This document shows positions 1 through 11,416 of a DNA stretch of 64,000 bases, piece after piece. Location: positions 3,513,183-3,577,182 of the forward strand of contig NW_020194512.1 in assembly GCF_002865645.1 (NCBI RefSeq), read 5' to 3'. The notes below the pieces were generated by a model. That model was not told the DNA's origin, ran no database searches, and saw only the letters and a program-made list of their open reading frames with translations. The first letter of the stretch is position 1. Each line of letters begins with the position of its first letter. The stretch is from Hyaloscypha bicolor E (lineage: Eukaryota > Ascomycota > Leotiomycetes > Helotiales > Hyaloscyphaceae). The position numbers were made by a program, and so were the translations under genes.

Positions 1-43
1 AATTTGTATTTCCCTGTAACCGATCTCATTGCTCCGTATCCAG

Positions 44-666
44 ATGACTCAAAACGCATCGACTTATTCCGCATCCCCCAAGCTGGCCTACGCAACCGGC
101 GGCTCCGCAGGTGGGAACCTCGCCCTCGCAACTGCACTGAAGCTGTCTTCCATACCAGGCTCTTCGGTTCCAAAGGCAGTCTTGGCGTCCTGCACCAGTT
201 CCTGTGAGCCGTCTGCTATCCCTGATAAATATCGGGAAGCGTGGCATCCGGAACTGTTTCTTGACTCCGCATTTTTAGATCGGACATGTATGCAGACTTG
301 CTTTGGTAGGTCGTTTTCGATTTCTGGCCTCCAGGGGGAGCGTGGAGCGATTAGCATTGCATTTGGTTTGCTAACGTTGAAATAGAAGCCTATGGAGCCC
401 CGCCTACTGACCCGCTTTTCTCCGTGCTCCTTCACCCAAACCTGGGGAAGCTGCCGCGGACATATCTGGTTGCATGCGGGAAAGATCCAACGCACGACGA
501 ACTTTTGATGCTGAGGGATGAGATGGAGGCCCAGGGAGCTCACGTGGAATTGAAAGTTTATGAAGGGTATCCTCACTGCTTCTTTATTGTCCCCACACTG
601 AAGGCTAGTGCGGAATACCTAGATATTCTTGTACAGAAGATACAGGAGTTAGTCCTAGAGTCCTGA
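44..666 (+). CDS. GDXG-family alpha/beta hydrolase (esterase), 5'-truncated by the window edge
   Basis: This is the 3' part of a hormone-sensitive-lipase-like esterase, of the kind annotated in fungi as versiconal hemiacetal acetate esterase or carboxylesterase. Two exons are visible, 44-305 and 386-666. They are separated by an 80-nt intron with donor GTAGGT, branch CTAAC (371-375) and acceptor TAG, and the frame is kept across it. A CCAG acceptor at 40-43 suggests that earlier exons lie outside the window. The nucleophile elbow reads GGSAGGN. The C-terminal part holds the Asp (GKDPTHDE) and His (YEGYPHCF) expected of the catalytic triad. The substrate cannot be told from sequence. The gene converges on the methyltransferase, with about 280 bp between the stop codons. 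Confidence 0.8.
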
Positions 667-948
667 AGAAGATTAGAGATAAATTACGCAGAATCTACGA
701 AATAGCGCACAACAACACTCGTTAGCTATTCGTACCGTTACTCTTAAGATAAATGGCAGACTCCTGTTCGCCGCTTTCCGGAAATCAATTTAGTCCATTC
801 ACGATTCCATTTGAAATTATTCTTCCGTCGTTTTATCTTAAAGCGGCTTCTGGCCATACACGACGTAACTACAAGTAACACTGTTAGCCATCGCACAATT
901 TCACCCTCTAGATGTAGCCGAAAATGCAGGCGGAGTGTGCCCCACTTA

Positions 949-2361
949 CTAGTCATACTGCGCTTTGAAGTGAGCGCAATTGCACATATCTTTTCTCACA
1001 TCCACCAGCCTCAACTCCACCTGATCCCGGCTCGCTTTCCCTCCCCACACCAAAGTCATGCCGAGTCCGGAAATATCTTCAAGCATTTGCAAGAGATTCT
1101 TGTACCCAACTTTTTTCTATGTTCGTCTCTTGCATTAGTAGACAGCTCGCTCACCCACCACAAACCGACATTCAAATACAACTTACCTCTAATTTATCGT
1201 CTTGAACCCAAGGGCCCAACGGTAGGGAGAACTTCTCAGCCCGAATATTCTCGAATCCTGATTGCCTAATCCACTTCTCTAGTTCAGGACCCGGCCGCAT
1301 ATTCCTCCCCCTGCTCTCTTGCAGCGCCACAGTATCCCTGTGAAAGGTCCACAATTCCGACCTCTCAAAATCTTCTGCCGGCAGTGCTGTTGAATAAATC
1401 ATGGTATCCCAGTCTTGAAACTCCACCCAACCGCCGGGCTTTAAATTGTTGTATGACTGCTGTATCAGACGCGGCCAGTCTTCAACAGAACCAGCGAGGA
1501 AGCGCCCAAAGACTAGATCGATGTTGGCATCGACCCAGTCTTTCTCGAAGTCGTCGACGATGTAGCGTACATTGACAGGACTGGGCGATGTTAGCTTTCG
1601 GTGAGATGGGGGTGGGGATGTACTCGAATTCGTTGTGAAAACTCTCACCCAGTTCCGGTGGGCTGAGATCTAGTCCAGTTACCTAGAAATGCGGATAAAC
1701 TAAGGCGCTGCCGAGACTTGTTGAAGGGCCCGCTTACCTCTGCTGATGGATATTTATCTGCTATACCACGAAAATAAAGTTAACAAGCCATAATTTACTC
1801 TCATCCAAATGAAAACTCCTTCTAGAATCAACGGCGATGGAACAGAAGGAAAAAGGGGTTCGGATATACTAAAACTGTGTGCATTGAAAGAGAGATAATT
1901 AGGGATTCCAATCTATCAAAGAAGCACTCTTACCCATCTCGATTGCCCACAGCCCAATCCCTGTCCCCAGATCCAATATCCGCTGCGGATGCTCCTGGAT
2001 GGGGGCTAGTATCAGCCTACCACCAAGACGGGTCTTGATCAAGTCATGATGCCTCAAAAGGCGATCTTGTTGCGCGATATCGTTCGGAAGCCCATACCCT
2101 TTGTTCGTCAGTCGTGCACTCGGGCGAACTTATTTTATAACGAACGTTTTTCAGCCATGTACGCGTGGTAGCGGCGCCCATATTCAAAGGGATAGTTGAG
2201 CGCGGCGGATTCGATCGTAGTGGTGTCGGATCTGGAGATTGTTAGGGTGTGAGGGCAAGATTTGCAGCCCGCCTGGGCGGGGGAAGGAAAAGAGGGGCAG
2301 ACAGTGAGCCTCCATAACCGGGATCGCTGAAGTCGTCATCTTGGTAATTAGCTGCTGCCAT
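949..2361 (-). CDS. SAM-dependent methyltransferase, LaeA/TAM-like, seven exons
   Basis: Exons (minus strand order): 2361-2303, 2231-2146, 2098-1934, 1760-1738, 1682-1649, 1580-1187, 1116-949. ATG at 2361 opens with MAAANYQDDD. The second exon carries the family hallmark GRRYHAY, the third has YGLPND and the SAM-binding DLGTGIGLWAIEM, and then come the acidic strand TGLDLSP and the post-I motif NLKPGGWVEFQD. Fungal proteins of this architecture include LaeA-like regulators of secondary metabolism and many methyltransferases of unknown substrate. All junctions keep frame except one: joining 1649 to 1580 with the obvious GT-AG pair shifts the frame by one base. Either the splice is non-canonical there or the gene has a small indel. 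The neighbouring esterase and MDR reductase are compatible with a metabolic cluster. Confidence 0.72.
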
Positions 2362-4379
2362 TCTTCTGTGATCATGAATAGTAGAAAATCCCTCTTGCAC
2401 TCGTTCGTGATCACCCAGCTGCTACAGAGATAATAGAAGAACTCTGCACACTACCTAACTTTTAAGAAAAGCGGAGAGCAAAATGACGCAGAAGAATCGG
2501 CACAGGCCTTTTAACAAGGCTAGTAACGAGTAGCGTCGGGGGGCTGGGGAACCTGCGCTGTAACAGGCCTACCAGGTAAGGTTGCCCACGAGCACCCACC
2601 GAAAACCCCCGATCTCTGAAAACTCGATCAAAAGTTATTCGAATTTAATGCACCTTTTTTTGGTAAGAAACTGATGATATTCTACATATATTCGAGGGGT
2701 GCGACGTAAATTAGATTCGTGGCGGGGTGGAATTGGACACACTCTCGGTGCCCACCGCGAGCCCTACTTTTGCGAAGCAACCCATTCTTTGTTTTGTTTC
2801 GGCACCCGAAAGAGATTATCTTTGAGTCATGAAATTTGGTTGTTAGGAGTTTGCGCGTTTGAGCTTTATCACCTACAGTGTTTCAAGGGACGCACTGAAG
2901 TCTGCAAAGGTCCAATTGAGCGATAATAATAATAATAATAACACGGAATGTGGAGATGAAGAACGGGCACGGCGGCCTCGGCGACTAGTAGTTTTGGTCG
3001 GCCCGAAGCTGTTACCCCTCCCGGACAGCAGCACCGAAACTAGACGATCCGCCCCTCTTTCACCAAGGATATCGCGGCGGCCCAAAGACTTGCAAAGGTT
3101 TAATCTTTTTCACTCACGGCTTTTCAAGTACTATAAGCATTTGCTACTATACCTTCTACTGTTAAAACAAGCACTAGAGCTTGGGATAGAGAGTATAGGA
3201 GGGATCACGTGGATGTCGGCACGTGATCCAAACCAACGGTGTAAAGCTAGTCCCTTTAGCTAGCTTAGTATTTTAGCTCCTTGGCTATTTATACTTGCTT
3301 TTACTCCCTATATTTAGATAATTATTTACCCCTTTATAATAAGTAGTTATTTATCTCGGGAAACAAGAAGGTAACAGGGACATAATTCTTAAACAGAAAG
3401 GGTAGCCTGCCGGCCGGAGCTCCTTCATTTTATCGTCAGGATCTATATCATTTCATCACCCCTCGAGCCGCTGAGACATGGGCCGGGATGGGGGCGGGAA
3501 AAGCAAAGAAGGTATTGAATGAGGGTCGCTGCGGGCACACTTCGACAGTTGAGGAGCATGCTGCGCATTCGCGGTAGCTGGGGAAAACCAATAGAGTATT
3601 CTTTGAAAGAATCAACTGAGATATGTACATACTTTAGTATACTTTGGGAATGCTGTTAGCGAACCCCTCCCTCCTTTTTGTATTTCGCTTAATTCAGGAG
3701 ACGAACTTTTGTGTTGCCCCCTCAATGCATGATACATACTATAATTCCGAGTTGGGAAGACTTATTTCGTGTCAGCAAGATATACTAGTATATGGCAAAT
3801 TTCGTATTATAATAATTTACATGTTGAAGCCTCAACATAGGATGGTCCACCTTAAGATCGGCCGCGCCTATGGCATTTAGTGGGGCGATTTTTGGTCTTC
3901 CCCAGGGGATGATTGGAGCTTCGCATTCGCTAAACTCGGCATTCCACGGCCGAACCTTATTTTTGCGAGGTCAAACATTCTGTCAGTTCTTAATATTTTT
4001 CAACATCGACTACTTCCTGAATACTCTTTACCGATTTATGTCTCCCTTTGCAACAGACTTCTTCATAGCCAAATGCAGGTGCGCCATTTATTTCAACCGC
4101 ACATACAATTTCACATGAGAAAGAACTTTCTCGCTAACCGGCTATCATACTCCTTCCAGGCAGCCCCACCCTGCGTCATGTTTTCCATGTTTGAAACGCC
4201 AACGCGAAACTGATAGCATCGCCCAAATCGTTCGGTCTTTTTGTTTGTCCGTTGGCTCGATGAAAGCACACATAAGGGCAGACCAATCCATCGAACGGAA
4301 CCGCTGACTCGAATTCCACGCTATTGAATCTCTAAGCAGCAACACTTCATCATAAAACTTGGAGCGGGCCCAAACGGCA
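2362..4379. other. Intergenic region without a recognisable gene
   Basis: Only short open frames without family resemblance occur here. A perfect inverted repeat, GGATCACGTG at 3202-3211 and CACGTGATCC at 3220-3229 with an 8-nt spacer, contains two CACGTG boxes. The following 120 bases (3240-3360) are AT-rich and full of TAGCT motifs like those in the repeats further right, so a small repeat relic is possible. No terminal repeats or target duplication were found. Confidence 0.5.
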
Positions 4380-5432
4380 ATGGCCACCAAAACCTTTCCT
4401 CCCCTGACTATGAAGGCATGGCAACACACGACCACCTCTGGCGGGCTCGAAAAGAACCTCAAACTCAACCCCTCAGCAGTACTTCCCGTCGCGAAAGGGT
4501 CCCAACACCTAGTACAAATAATCGCCACCGCACTAAACCCCGCCGACTACAAAATCGCCGAGGTTGCAATCATGCGCCGGTTACTCTACCCAAGAGTAGC
4601 GACTCCGGGTGTCGACTTCGCTGGCTGTATCGTTACGCCCGCAGCCGGGTCAACGTTGAAACCAGGACAGCTCATCTACGGGCTAGTAGGGAAAAAACCC
4701 TGGACAAATGGTGCTCTGGGAGAGTTTTCCCTCGTGGAAGCCGGAACTTCGGCGGCACTTCCGGAAGGCGTGGACCCAGTCGACGCTGCGAGTATCGGTA
4801 TTGCTGGCGTCACGGCCTACCAATCCATTGTACCGCATGTCAAGAAAGGCGATAGTGTATTCATCAATGGTGGCTCGGGCGGTTGTGGTGTGTTCGGAAT
4901 TCAGATCGCGAAGGCGGTGGGCTGTTATGTGGCGACTTCGTGCTCGACTGCAAATGTGGAATTATGTCGAAATCTTGGGGCAGACGAGGTTATAGATTAC
5001 AAGAAAGGCAGCGTGGTGGAAGCTTTGAAGGCTAGTCAAGTCAAGTTCGATCATGTGGTTGATAATGTGGGGACAACTATGGAGTTTTACTGGCATTGTC
5101 AAGAGTTTACCAAGCCAGAGGCAGGGTATGTGATGGTGGGTAGCGGGCCGGGAGTAGGTTCTGCGGCTGAGAGATTCAAGGCGAAGAGTCTTCCGGGGTT
5201 CTTGGGAGGCGGGAAGAGGAGCTATTCTGGATTTTGGCCAGCAGCAAAAATTGAGGACCTGAAGCAGATTGGGACGTGGATGAAGGAGGGGAAGGTTAAA
5301 GCCGTGATTGGCGAAAAGTTTCCATTTGAGGAGGCACCGAACGCCTTTGCGAAGCTGAAGACTGGGAGGGCGAGAGGGAAGATTGTGGTTGATGTTGCTT
5401 CTGAGACGTATAGGAACGAGTGGGCGAAGTAA
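4380..5432 (+). CDS. Zinc-independent medium-chain dehydrogenase/reductase (quinone/enoyl reductase type)
   Basis: Intronless gene of 350 residues starting at the ATG at 4380 (MATKTFPPL). The GroES-like N-terminal half contains the family motif ALNPADYKI and GVDFAG. The Rossmann half has the NADPH loop NGGSGGCGVFGIQIAK, followed by LGADEVIDY and FDHVVDNVG. The cysteine/histidine ligands of zinc alcohol dehydrogenases are absent, which places it with quinone-oxidoreductase/RTN4IP1-like or trans-enoyl-reductase enzymes. It would reduce a C=C or quinone substrate with NADPH in the cytosol; the real substrate is unknown. Length is normal for the family. It stands alone on the + strand, 2 kb from the methyltransferase. 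Confidence 0.88.
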   Translation: MATKTFPPLTMKAWQHTTTSGGLEKNLKLNPSAVLPVAKGSQHLVQIIATALNPADYKIAEVAIMRRLLYPRVATPGVDFAGCIVTPAAGSTLKPGQLIYGLVGKKPWTNGALGEFSLVEAGTSAALPEGVDPVDAASIGIAGVTAYQSIVPHVKKGDSVFINGGSGGCGVFGIQIAKAVGCYVATSCSTANVELCRNLGADEVIDYKKGSVVEALKASQVKFDHVVDNVGTTMEFYWHCQEFTKPEAGYVMVGSGPGVGSAAERFKAKSLPGFLGGGKRSYSGFWPAAKIEDLKQIGTWMKEGKVKAVIGEKFPFEEAPNAFAKLKTGRARGKIVVDVASETYRNEWAK

Positions 5433-5689
5433 TTTTGGGATTTAGCAGGGATCTCTTGGACAAAATTAATCTTGCCAAAGAGTTATAAGATTACTTGGTG
5501 ATACCTTCAAAAGAGGCAGCAATTTGAGAAGCTTCAAAACTGTAAAGTTAGAACAATTTGACGAGTTAAGTTTCGAGGCTGAGCCATAATTTATCATCCT
5601 TCCTCCAAGCATGAGATAATGATCTTGAGTATCGTTTCCACCAAAGTGCATGTTCTCATATGTCTTCTCCAAACTCCTGTCCATCGATC

Positions 5690-7393
5690 AGAGAAGCTCA
5701 TCAAATGCCACAGAGAGGTGAAAATCAAAGCTTAAAGATGAGAACCTCTTTTGAGAGCTTGGCCTCATCCCTGACATTCTGCTCACATCTGGTATGTTGA
5801 AAACCCAAGTTGGAACAAATGCATCCGGTGGAAGAAACATCAATGTCCTGAAGGTCTCCGCCAGGAGAACCAGCCACGTAACTAGGTAAAGTAGACCGAT
5901 ATAAATCCCCAGGCATTGATAGTCCTCTTTTTGTCTCATAAACGTGCAATGTGTCTACTGACAAAGCGCGGGAAGACGGAATTGAAGATGAGTGGAAGAC
6001 AAGCAATTGGTAACAAACATGTCGTGAGGATGCTTGAAATATGCCATAGTTCTCGGTGAATTGAGGCTAGAAAGCTCAGATTCCATCCTGTAATATGAAT
6101 TGCTTCGAAAGCCGCACTCCTTGGAGCCATACCTAAAACCTGGGCTTGCTGGTCGCCAACCTCGATAACGTTGTTCGCAACTCTGGCTCTCGGTGGGTTC
6201 TTTATAGACCGGATTTCTAGTGTAGGGATAAAGGAATCCATTAAGCAATCCCACGTCGCTTTAACAAGCAGGCGTTGATTTTGTTTGTCTTGATTTTGTT
6301 TGGTCGCTCTGGAGTTTGAACACACCGAGGCTTCTAAAGTAAGAAGAGTTACGTGATAATGGCGCATAGCGAGAACGCAGCCGCCATCAGCCCCAGCTGA
6401 TAAATGGCCGAAACTTGACGCCTCGAACGACGACTTGCACCGCCATCCATAATACCTAAACGGCTGCCACTACCCCGACGAATATGTTACTCTGGCCTTT
6501 ATTGGGAATTTCTCCCGTCGTGATTCCACGTAGTCTCTCGATTGATCCAGACTCATGGAACTCAATGATGGTCAGCCCGGAAAGAATATAAGAGTCAATA
6601 TTATCCTGTCTATCTATTTTGTAGCTGGAAACTGGTCGGGGCGGGAGGACGGCCTTCGTTTTCTCGACTCAGAGACTGCCGGCGCTGTTGATCCTCTATT
6701 TCATTCTCTATACCCGGGACCTGTCGGCTATGTCTATTTTTCTCTAGTTCCAGATCCTTCGTGTACTAGGAGGAGGGAATAATTGTTTTGTTTTGTGCTT
6801 GGTTTGTTCGAGGGCGAGAGCCTCAGAACTCCCATAAGTGCGAAGAATCCATGGCCAAGGCCCCATTCAACAGTATATTCGATGACATATTGTTCCATCT
6901 CCTGCTGTAAATTCCACACGGCAACGAAGTCTCCTATGGCCTTTCCAAGGATGAATTCTGCTGCCAAGGTTGTAAAAAGCATCCACTTGAGATTCGTCCA
7001 AAGGGGCCCGACACCCCACACAAAGTCCGACCAAAACTCTCCCGCCCCGTTTCTCATGTTGTACCAAAGTCAAGAAAGGAAGCGAGGCTCCATTTTGCGA
7101 ACTAGAAACCTGTATCGGCGGTGCTCCATTTTCTCTGACAGATTGTTTCGCTCTTCGGGAATATTGAGATGTTGAATAGTTCAAGTACATGCGATGATAG
7201 TGAACAGACAACTCCAGAGGATATCAAGTGTACCACGGATGTCTGGAGAAGACATGAAGTTGATAGGGGTGCTTGGAACCGTGCAGGCCATGTCGAAGCG
7301 GGTGTAAACTTGTGTACTACTCCCAAGGGAAATTACTAACACAGCCTGGATGGACATATTTTCGGCATTTGGCGGACGGCTTGTGGTTCTCAA
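5690..7393 (-). pseudogene. Degraded fungal multi-spanning membrane protein gene
   Basis: Pieces of one fungal membrane-protein family appear in the right order on the minus strand. At about 7260-7181 comes SSPDIRGTLDILWSCLFTI. At 7057-6750 comes LKWMLFTTLAAEFILGKAIG, then HGFFALMG. At about 6130-6020 comes AFEAIHITGWNLSF, then RELWHISSI. At about 5900-5800 comes AETFRTLMFLPPDAF. The first piece ends at an in-frame TGA (7183-7181) exactly where relatives have Trp (CT-stop-TIQHLNIP), and the same frame carries on recognisably behind it. Later pieces lie in shifted frames. Family identity is from memory of common Leotiomycete and Sordariomycete proteins; their function is unknown. A single G-to-A change explains the stop. 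Confidence 0.55.
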
Positions 7394-7534
7394 TACATTC
7401 AGGCTAATATGGAAGCAACAATGTGCTGTGTTTCAGCGCCCAAAGCTTGTGTGAGATGAGCGAGGAAGCACAAGCAAAGTTCAGACACATAAAGTGGTAA
7501 TATGCCTCTGGATATTGCCAGCCCTGTTGGTAAC

Positions 7535-8047
7535 AATTCTGACAGGCTGGTCAATAAGACGGTTCAGTCACTCATCAGCTAAAGATATTTCCTAGCTATT
7601 TAGCTTATTACCTACCTGCCAGCTAATCAACTTAATTTAAGAGCTAATAAGCTGCTAACTAGCTAAAATTTATATATAATTTATTACACAAAAAACTCAA
7701 GTATATAGAGAGGTCTAAAATTAAGTTTATATTTAAATTAATCTAATATTATAAGCCTTCTCATACTTTTCTTAGCTGTATAAGTCTTTACGTTTATATT
7801 ATACTTTAATTTAATTTATACTTCCTCTTTATTTATTACGTGAAAGCTTGAGTTAATCTAAAATTTTAGCTAATTTGTATTATTTTCTTAGGTAAGAAGT
7901 CCTAAACTAGCTTATAAGTTGCTTATAAGCTAGAAAATCTCAGCTAACTGATTTAGTCACATCCTAGCTATTAACCGACTGGCTTATGACTTTGGCTTAT
8001 AAGCTGGCTGATAAGCCGGCTTGCTTGTTAACGGGTCCGAATTCTGA
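7535..8047. mobile_element. RIP-altered non-autonomous hAT-type element with 8-bp target duplication
   Basis: The 497-bp element at 7543-8039 is flanked on both sides by AATTCTGA (7535-7542 and 8040-8047), the 8-bp duplication typical of hAT elements. The ends CAGGCTGGTCAATAAG and the reverse complement CGGACCCGTTAACAAG agree at 10 of 16 positions, and five of the six differences are transitions. The interior is very AT-rich and dominated by AGCT/TAAG motifs, with CA and TG dinucleotides scarce, as expected after RIP. No transposase frame remains. Confidence 0.7.
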
Positions 8048-9307
8048 ATTGGCGCCCTTGGTCGGCAATGCATAATGCAGCGCGGTCGTTGTTGTTTTAC
8101 ACTGACGCCCAAGTAAGTCTAATGGAAATGAAACACCCCAAACGCCACGAATATTTGGTGGCTGCAGTTGAACAACTATTTTTCCAGCCATACTTAGACC
8201 CCCGAAACAATCCCCCTGGAAGGCTAAACCCACTGAATGTGAGGCTACAGCCTTCCTTCATGGCGTCAGGCGAAACCCTAACATTCCTCAATGTCGTCTT
8301 TACCTTAAAAGAGTTAAGCACAATTGGTTACGTCTAGTAGCTGCTTCGTGTTGTGAAGTCGGCCTAGTAGGTTTCTGCCGCGTGACTTGGCGTCAGCCTT
8401 GGGTGATGGCTTCCAGAGTTTGATGTAGCCCTTTTCTCTTATCTCAGTCTCCATTTACGGTGGGTAAAAACTTCATCCATGTACGCTGTGCCATTCCGGG
8501 TTTTAAATTTTGACTTAGATATTCTTCTCTTCAGGCCGACAGTCTACATTGCAAGGTGGACACTGCTGGACCAGAGCCCGTATTATACATTACAGATAAT
8601 ATTAGAACTTGGAAATGGTTAGAGGGTGAAATCAAGAGCCGGCGCTCTCGGTATTTAGATGTGACACTACTGACGCTCAGGTAGTAAGATCTTACGTTTG
8701 ATAGTCGAGACTTGATTATACTATCACGTAAGAAAGGAGCACAAGCCGATTCACCCACCCAATGAAGGGAACTTGTTCATGTGCTTCGGAGTGCACGAAT
8801 CTTGTAACACGGGTAGGACTGGGGTCTGGGTCTCGCTACAAGGACGCTTGTCGGTTGAGTAACCACGGCGGCATCCTAGGGCTCAAACTCACCTCAACCT
8901 CAAAACGGGCGCCGACATAACTTCTCGCTTTCGGTGTCATGTTAGTTGAAGTCACATTCTAACAAAACCTACTAACTGATTTCATATTTCCTTGTGTCGC
9001 CTGAGATGCAAATTCCCGAAGAACTACGAACCGGTGTTGTGTAACGATCGACATAATGCGAGTTGCTCTTACTTCTAAATCGATAAAAATCTTGCCAATG
9101 CCTTCAAAATAAGAGAACTCATAGACCAGAGTATTCAATCAAATATCCTGGGTCCATTCCAGGCTCCTTTCTCCAGATTTCGAACTCAGAACAATGAAGC
9201 ATTCCGTGCTCTCCTCCAAGCCACTTTATCCTTTTCCACGCCTATCGCCGACCACAGACCTCATTGCAGCAGGCACCCAATATTCAAACTTTACAACATC
9301 ACATACT
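8048..9307. other. Intergenic region, no gene recognised
   Basis: Short open frames on both strands show no recognisable domain, start context or splice pattern. Composition is ordinary (not AT-extreme). Confidence 0.4.
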
Positions 9308-9873
9308 CCGACAATCAGTGTGTCAAATGAATAGAATGGAGTAGAGTAGTGGCCACTACTCTATTCTATTCATCAAAATTTACCCACTACTCATATTCTA
9401 TTCATATTCTAATCAAGGTATTCATGAATATTCATGAATACTTTGAGTAGCAAGCACGTGAAAAGCTAGCTATATTAGGTAAAGCTCCCGCCCGCTTCCG
9501 CTCTAGCTCCACCTCGCTACTCAATTATGCGATAGCGAGGCTTGGTAAGCGAACCAAAGCACAAGATTTCGAGGAGGATAATTAGTTTATTATTATAGAA
9601 AATTAGTACTTAGCTAGTATTATATAAGTCTTAGCTTAGTTTGGCTAGAGCCACTAACAGGCGCCTTAGTTATTTAATAATTATTAAGTAAAGCTTGATT
9701 TTCTATAGTCACGTGACCAACAATCACCAGTATTCATGAATATTCATGAATATATATTCTACTCTACTCTAATTTTTTGAGAATTACGCTACTCATATTC
9801 TATTCAAGATATTCATGAATATTCATGAATACCTTGAATACCTTGAATACTTTTTTGACACACTGCCGACAAT
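9308..9873. mobile_element. Non-autonomous hAT-type MITE, 550 bp, with 8-bp target duplication
   Basis: The element runs 9316-9865. It starts with CAGTGTGTCAAA and ends with the exact reverse complement TTTGACACACTG, giving 12-bp perfect terminal inverted repeats. The flanking sequence CCGACAAT is duplicated at 9308-9315 and 9866-9873. Inside are three copies of a 22-nt self-complementary string made of two TATTCATGAA units plus TA (9419-9440, 9731-9752, 9810-9831), and stretches rich in CTACTCTATTC. A middle segment carries CACGTGA twice. It has no coding capacity and would depend on a transposase elsewhere in the genome. Confidence 0.88.
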
Positions 9874-11416
9874 ACGGTATACTCAACACCCGCGCCCCTC
9901 GCAACAGCAGGCGCTAGCAGCGCTACCGTCCAAATCAACCTTACTAACCCGGCTAGGAGCTACACGAAACAATGCAGTGCATACATTAGTAGCTGCAAAT
10001 GCCAACGTTCTTCTACGGGAGCCAAGTCTTTTCTTGTAAGGTATCAGAAGGAGCGGGGAAGGGAGCGAGTACCAACTTCACGTTTTTGACCGGGATGGGA
10101 AAATTGAGCCGAATTATACTTATCCCTATGATGCAGAGGATGAGAAGCGAGTTCTTTTTTTCTTCTAATCTGCTATTATTGGGGGTTTCGGCACCGGTGT
10201 TTGAGTCTGTGCTGATGTATGTGCTTTTGTGTGTATGGAAACATATTTGGGGGTCAGTAGTGGAATGGTTAATCTGGTTTGTAATTCTACGCATTGGACG
10301 AATAGAAATTGGACGCTTGGGGAGTTGGATTCAACGTACGACACCACTTGCGCTCGTGCGCTCCTATGCAGCCGGATATTACACCCACTGTTATTCATAG
10401 AATTAGGAAAGGGTATTCACTAGTTGAGAGGAGGCAGGGACTAATCAAGATATTGCGATCACGCCAGCATCCCTGCTAGATTTGGAGCGTACCTGGGCTG
10501 TTAAAAGAATCCTATGAATAGAAGATATTTCAGTATCGTAGTCAGAGAAAGCCGCCACTATGTAACTTATCAAGTTATACTTTTCTGCAATCCTAGCGAA
10601 CCCAGAGTTGTATCAATCCCAAAATCATAGGCAAGTGTTGCAATTAGGTGCCTAAGGTCCCTGGATTTACAACTATAGAACATCAGTCATTTCAGTACCG
10701 TTCTTAGAGATTTGCATTGCTGACCACGTGACGTCATTTTTAATACTAAGGAGTACAAAAGCAGGACTTACCCGCTTTTGTAGCTATATGAATAGTCTGA
10801 TTTTGTTACGCCGTTCCCTAACACGGCCTTGCCTTTCGCAGGGTCGCCTCTTATAATATTATATATTAAAAAGGCTCTAATGTCAATTCCTGGTTTCAAG
10901 TGTGGTGGGTTCACGTATTCGTTGGTCACGTGTCCAATACGCACATGACTAATTGAGCACCGTAAAATCTGCAGGAAGTAAACTTCCTGCAGGCTCACAT
11001 TTCAAATACTAACGGAGACCTCAGGATCCGAGACCTTCCCCGCCGCTTCCCGCCCCTGAGGCGACCGTCATAATACTCTCTCCCTCATTGCTCATTCGTG
11101 GAGGTCAGACATTACTTCTGAACATGATTGGTTAGGACATTGCTCAAGCGCTTCCCACTGGCTTAAGATTCCGTGTGAAAGGATGATACGGAGTGATCCG
11201 TGTGGTGGCTGTGGCGACGGTGTGCAGCTTCTGTCAGCAAGCAGGTTTCAGTTTCCCGAAATTCCAAATAGTCATTACGAAGCGAATCTTCTAAATATAA
11301 AACGGCTGCCCTCTTTAAGAAATGGATACTTGAACTGGCACTCATCGAACTGAAATACCTTTTGCACAAAACCACTATCCGCCGGGCGCGCGTACTCACG
11401 TTCGCCCTCTAGAACG
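9874..11416. other. Intergenic region with a 24-nt near-palindrome
   Basis: No gene is recognised. CTGCAGGAAGT (10969-10979) and ACTTCCTGCAG (10982-10992) form a perfect 11-bp inverted repeat around two A residues. The stretch at 10680-10740 resembles the 3' part of the solo LTR at 28 kb (ATCAGTC..TTCAGTA..ATTGC..CACGTGAC) and may be a diverged relic of it. Confidence 0.4.

Noticed and set aside
10229..10423. Overlapping open frames on both strands around 9999-10423
   Set aside because: No family resemblance, no splice logic and no start context; probably chance frames.
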